Positions 14,117-17,120 of a stretch of 17,120 nt of DNA are shown here, in pieces (the first letter of the stretch is position 1; each line of letters starts with the position of its first letter). The notes under the pieces were generated by a model that was given only the letters and a program-made list of their open reading frames with translations, was not told the DNA's origin and did not search any database. Origin of the DNA: Polynucleobacter meluiroseus (GTDB lineage Bacteria; Pseudomonadota; Gammaproteobacteria; Burkholderiales; Burkholderiaceae); contig CAMBJN010000012.1 in the NCBI GenBank assembly GCA_945867755.1, positions 1 through 17,120 of the forward strand, read 5' to 3'. The position numbers and the translations under genes are program-made.

Positions 14117-15442
14117 TTAGATTGATTTTGCAATTTGAAAAAATTCTTTGAAATACTCTGGGAATGTTTTGGCCACACAAGCAGGATCATTGATCCTGAT
14201 TCTGAGAGGCCCAAGAGCAGCCAAGGAAAAACACATCGCCATGCGGTGATCGTCATAGGTGTCGATGCCTTGGGCAGGAGACTGCCATTTTTTAGGGGGT
14301 GTGATTTGAATATAGTCATCACCCGCATCAACGATCGCACCGACTTTTCTTAACTCTATGGCCATCGCAGCAATGCGATCAGTCTCTTTGACCTTCCAGC
14401 TAGCAATGCCAGTTAGCTTGGTAGGTCCTTCGGCAAATAAAGCTGCAACAGCCAAGGTCATGGCAGCATCAGGTATGGCCAAACAATTGAGTTCAATACC
14501 TTGCAATTTGCCGCTCGGAGTATCAACGCCCCTGACCTCAATCCAATCATCGCCGGCCATCACGTTGGCGCCCATTTGATTAAGAGCATCGGCAAAAGCC
14601 ACATCCCCTTGAATACTGTTTCTACCAACACCTGTGACTCTCATAGGGCCTTCTGCAATGGCACCAGCCGCCAAGAAATAAGAAGCTGATGAGGCATCAC
14701 CTTCAACATAAAGTATTCCTGGACTGCTGTACGGTTGACCATCATTGGCTGGAATATAGAATTTCTGCCAGTTGTCATTGCGCACATCCACACCAAATCG
14801 TTTCATCAACTTCAAGGTGATATCAATGTATGGTTTTGAAATTAGCTCACCAATCACCTCGATACAAATTTCACTTTTAGCAACGAGTGGTAATGACATC
14901 AACAAGGCTGTTAAGAACTGGCTAGAAACATCACCACGAACTTTGATTAATTCATTGGTGCGTATTTGCCCTTGAGTGATTCTTAATGGTGGATACCCTT
15001 CTTGTTGCTCATAAGACACTTGAGCGCCCACCATTCGTAAACCATCGACCAAATCACCAATCGGTCTTTCATGCATGCGTGGTACACCATGTAAACGATA
15101 GTCACCACCGAGAATAGCCAAAGCTGCCGTTAAGGGGCGTATGGCTGTGCCAGCATTCCCCATGAATAAATCGGCTTGATTTTTTGGCAACTTGCCAGAG
15201 CATCCATGCACGATGCAATCTTCTTTTGTTTCTTCAATGTTCACGCCAAGCGTTTTAAGCGCTGCACGCATCACTTGAGTGTCATCGGCATCCAATAAAC
15301 CCTTGAGAGTGCTTGTACCTTTTGCAAGTGCAGACAAAAGCAACACTCGATTAGAAATACTTTTCGACCCTGGTAAAGCAACCGTTCCTTCAGCCTTGAT
15401 ATATGGTCCCAGTTCAATAAATTCAATCACACCAGAACTCAT
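14117..15442 (-). CDS. aroA: 3-phosphoshikimate 1-carboxyvinyltransferase (EPSP synthase)
   Basis: Joins shikimate 3-phosphate and phosphoenolpyruvate to give EPSP in the shikimate pathway. Motifs are VALPGSKSISNR (Lys27 in the 441-residue numbering, substrate binding), LFMGNAGTAIRPLTA (about 92-106, EPSP synthase signature 1), VPRMHERPIG, SSQFLTALLM, CLAIPDAAMTLA with the expected catalytic Asp, KVKETDRIAAMAIELRKVGA (signature 2) and YDDHRMAM. These fit the glyphosate-sensitive class I type. The start was placed at 15442, where ATG overlaps the tyrA stop as TGATG, with GGAAAG upstream. An ATG at 15457 would add five residues and overlap tyrA by 16 bases. Confidence 0.95.
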   Translation of the reverse strand: MSSGVIEFIELGPYIKAEGTVALPGSKSISNRVLLLSALAKGTSTLKGLLDADDTQVMRAALKTLGVNIEETKEDCIVHGCSGKLPKNQADLFMGNAGTAIRPLTAALAILGGDYRLHGVPRMHERPIGDLVDGLRMVGAQVSYEQQEGYPPLRITQGQIRTNELIKVRGDVSSQFLTALLMSLPLVAKSEICIEVIGELISKPYIDITLKLMKRFGVDVRNDNWQKFYIPANDGQPYSSPGILYVEGDASSASYFLAAGAIAEGPMRVTGVGRNSIQGDVAFADALNQMGANVMAGDDWIEVRGVDTPSGKLQGIELNCLAIPDAAMTLAVAALFAEGPTKLTGIASWKVKETDRIAAMAIELRKVGAIVDAGDDYIQITPPKKWQSPAQGIDTYDDHRMAMCFSLAALGPLRIRINDPACVAKTFPEYFKEFFQIAKSI

Positions 15443-16329
15443 CAACGATCTTTCCATTTTTGACGTTCTGCACTGGCGCGTGTGAATGCTTTTAATAAAG
15501 CATCGCCATCTTCCTTAGCAATCATGTCTCTGAGTTGCTTGGTCAAATGGAGGTATTGATCGATTTCTTTTAATAGTGCTGTTTTATTGGCCAAACTGAT
15601 GTCTCGCCACATTTCAGGGCTAGACGCTGCAATTCTTGTGAAGTCTCTAAATCCTGCACCAGCATGGCCCAGCTTGACATTGGCATCCTCTGAGTTAGCC
15701 ACCTGCAACATCAAAGCAAAAGACAAAACATGCGGTAAATGCGAAATCGCAGCGAACACAGCGTCATGTTGTAAAGAAGACATGCGATGGGTATTGGCAC
15801 CCGCACCCAACCAAAATTCATTGATTGCTTCAACAGCAGCAGGTGTATTTTCTTGCAATGGGCAAATGATCACTTCTTTACCTTGATACAAATCCACTTT
15901 AGCCGCATTAGCGCCATGCTGCGCTCCACCTGCGATTGGATGCGCTGGAATAAATTGCGCCACCTTATCGCCCAAAGCTGTTTTAGCAGCCATGATCACA
16001 TCAGTCTTAGTACTGCCAGCATCAGTGATCAATGCATTTTTTTTAAGATGCGGCTCAATCGCATGCAAGATGCTAAAAGTTTGCGCCACTGGCACGCACA
16101 CCACGATCACGTCTGATTCTTTAGCGCACTGCTCAAGACTCACGGCTTGGTCGATTGCACCCATCTTGATGGCTTGGTTCAAGTTAGCTTCTGAACGACC
16201 AACACCCAAAACCTTATCAAAGGTTTTAGCTTGTTTGTGTGCCAAGCCAAGGGAGGCGCCAATCAAACCAACGCCAATGATGCCCAAGGTCAAAGGTTTT
16301 GTGCCTGATGTATGTTGAGTCATGGTCAT
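15442..16329 (-). CDS. tyrA: Prephenate dehydrogenase
   Basis: Oxidatively decarboxylates prephenate to 4-hydroxyphenylpyruvate for tyrosine synthesis; related enzymes use arogenate instead. At 295 residues it is a stand-alone enzyme without a chorismate mutase domain. The NAD(P) motif is GIIGVGLIGASLG (16-28), followed by DAGSTKTDV (103-111), PAHPIAGG (128-135) with His130, and AAISHLPHVLSFAL (193-206) with the conserved His197. The C-terminal half is helical, as in the family. ATG overlaps the hisC stop (ATGA), and its stop overlaps aroA. The cofactor and the prephenate versus arogenate preference cannot be read by eye. Confidence 0.94.
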   Translation of the reverse strand: MTMTQHTSGTKPLTLGIIGVGLIGASLGLAHKQAKTFDKVLGVGRSEANLNQAIKMGAIDQAVSLEQCAKESDVIVVCVPVAQTFSILHAIEPHLKKNALITDAGSTKTDVIMAAKTALGDKVAQFIPAHPIAGGAQHGANAAKVDLYQGKEVIICPLQENTPAAVEAINEFWLGAGANTHRMSSLQHDAVFAAISHLPHVLSFALMLQVANSEDANVKLGHAGAGFRDFTRIAASSPEMWRDISLANKTALLKEIDQYLHLTKQLRDMIAKEDGDALLKAFTRASAERQKWKDR

Positions 16330-17120
16330 CGCCCGAGTATTTTCTTAAGAGCATCTATGAATACTTGATTCTCTTCAGGTAACCCAATAGAAATACGCAA
16401 CCATTGAGGCAAACCATAATTACCAACTGGTCGCACGATTACACCCGCTTTTAAAAGCTCCAAATTGACTTTGGCACCAGCATTAGGCTCATCACCCACC
16501 TTGACCAAAACAAAGTTGCCCGATGATGGGATGTACAACAAACCCATCGAGTCAAAGGCCTTGGTCAACTGTGCATAGCCTGCGCAGTTGAGGTCATAGC
16601 ATTTCTTTAAAAAAGCACTGTCAGCTAATGCGGCAATCGCGGCTGCCTGAGCCAAACTATTGACGTTGAATGGCTGACGAATGCGATTCAATAAATCAGT
16701 GATGTTGTTTTGCGCAATGCCATAGCCAATCCTCAAACCAGCCAAACCATATGCCTTTGAAAAACTTCTTGAAACAATCACATTCGGGTATTTTCTGACC
16801 CAAGCAATCGCATCGTATTGCTGTTCTGGTCTTAAAAATTCGTTATAAGCCTCATCGATCACCACCACCACATGTTCTGGTACTTTTTGTAAAAAGGCTT
16901 CGATCTCAGATGCTTTTAAAAATGTTCCAGTTGGATTATTTGGGTTGGCCACAAACACCAAACGAGTTTTGCTTGTGATGGCCTTGAGCATGGCCGACAA
17001 GTCATGGCCAAAATCAGCCGTGGCAGAAACTTCAATCGCTTTTGCGCCAACCGCTTGAGTGGCTAATGGATAAACAGCAAAGGCGTGCTTAGAAAAAACA
17101 ACCTCATCACCTTCTTGTGC
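16326..17120 (-). CDS. hisC: Histidinol-phosphate aminotransferase (HisC2-like), C-terminal part
   Basis: The last 264 codons are visible; the reading frame stays open to the window edge (from 17120 it reads AQEGDEVVFSKHAFAVYPLA), so the 5' end is missing. It is a fold-type I PLP aminotransferase: FVANPNNPTGTF, VIDEAYNEF (substrate/PLP Asp and Tyr) and the PLP-lysine segment SRSFSKAYGLAGLRIGYG, the Lys codon at 16755-16757, then RQPFNVNSLAQ and VRPVGNYGLPQWLRIS. VVFSKHAFAVYPLATQAVG is typical of the HisC2 form found beside pheA and tyrA. Such enzymes convert histidinol phosphate/imidazole-acetol phosphate, and in this setting may also transaminate aromatic keto acids. It overlaps tyrA by four bases. 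A start within the visible part (a TTG at 17000) is not real. Confidence 0.93.
   Translation of the reverse strand, partial: AQEGDEVVFSKHAFAVYPLATQAVGAKAIEVSATADFGHDLSAMLKAITSKTRLVFVANPNNPTGTFLKASEIEAFLQKVPEHVVVVIDEAYNEFLRPEQQYDAIAWVRKYPNVIVSRSFSKAYGLAGLRIGYGIAQNNITDLLNRIRQPFNVNSLAQAAAIAALADSAFLKKCYDLNCAGYAQLTKAFDSMGLLYIPSSGNFVLVKVGDEPNAGAKVNLELLKAGVIVRPVGNYGLPQWLRISIGLPEENQVFIDALKKILGR

Noticed and set aside
14109..14180. Longer start for the FAD oxidoreductase, inside aroA
   Set aside because: It would add 24 residues overlapping the aroA C-terminus that look nothing like the family's N-terminus; the Rossmann motif is correctly placed from the ATG at 14108 or 14105.
16998..17000. TTG as a start codon for a short hisC
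   Set aside because: The frame continues upstream to the window edge with clear aminotransferase sequence (VVFSKHAFAVYPLA), so the gene is simply cut.
1..17120. Mobile elements, CRISPR arrays, toxin-antitoxin or defence genes, tRNA or rRNA genes
   Set aside because: Read for on both strands; no transposase, integrase, regularly spaced repeats, tRNA-like folds or defence domains were seen. The window is core housekeeping sequence.

Overview
The window reads as a stretch of core chromosome from a betaproteobacterium of the Burkholderiaceae, most like Polynucleobacter or a close relative. This is an inference from gene order (hisC-tyrA-aroA-cmk-rpsA-ihfB-lapA-lapB-hldA-hldD), from protein style as I remember it, and from a moderate, fairly AT-rich base composition judged by eye. 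No database search was possible. I see no rRNA, tRNA, insertion sequence, phage gene, CRISPR array or integration site. Almost every base is coding, and all genes but three lie on the minus strand.

Layout: (1) 1-554, minus: rpsP then the 5' part of rimM, the start of the usual rpsP-rimM-trmD-rplS ribosomal operon. (2) 633-1619, plus: a META-domain (HslJ-like) lipoprotein and a small TM2-like membrane protein, closed by a strong terminator at 1669-1696. (3) 1699-3390, minus: etfB-etfA, the electron transfer flavoprotein. (4) 3659-4966, plus: an MltB-type lytic transglycosylase lipoprotein. (5) 4998-17120, minus: a long, tightly packed run. In transcription order it is hisC (5' end outside the window), tyrA, aroA, an FAD oxidoreductase, cmk, rpsA, ihfB, lapA, lapB, hldA, hldD, comEA-like, cysM.

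How the genes work together: hisC-tyrA-aroA belong to aromatic amino acid synthesis. cmk-rpsA-ihfB supply CDP/dCDP, ribosomal protein S1 and the IHF beta subunit. lapA-lapB control lipopolysaccharide production, and hldA-hldD make the ADP-heptose that builds its inner core. Stop/start overlaps (TGATG at tyrA/aroA; ATGA at hisC/tyrA, ihfB/lapA and hldA/hldD) point to translational coupling.

I found no convincing undescribed multi-gene system. The points most worth a second look are small. A 9-bp inverted repeat encloses the cysM start codon. A plus-strand terminator between hldD and comEA has no plus-strand gene upstream except mltB, 1.5 kb away, which suggests long antisense transcription across cysM and comEA. 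IhfB has an N-terminal extension with Ile (ATC) where the family normally begins with Met. An FAD oxidoreductase sits between aroA and cmk. The rpsA leader is structured and lacks a Shine-Dalgarno sequence.
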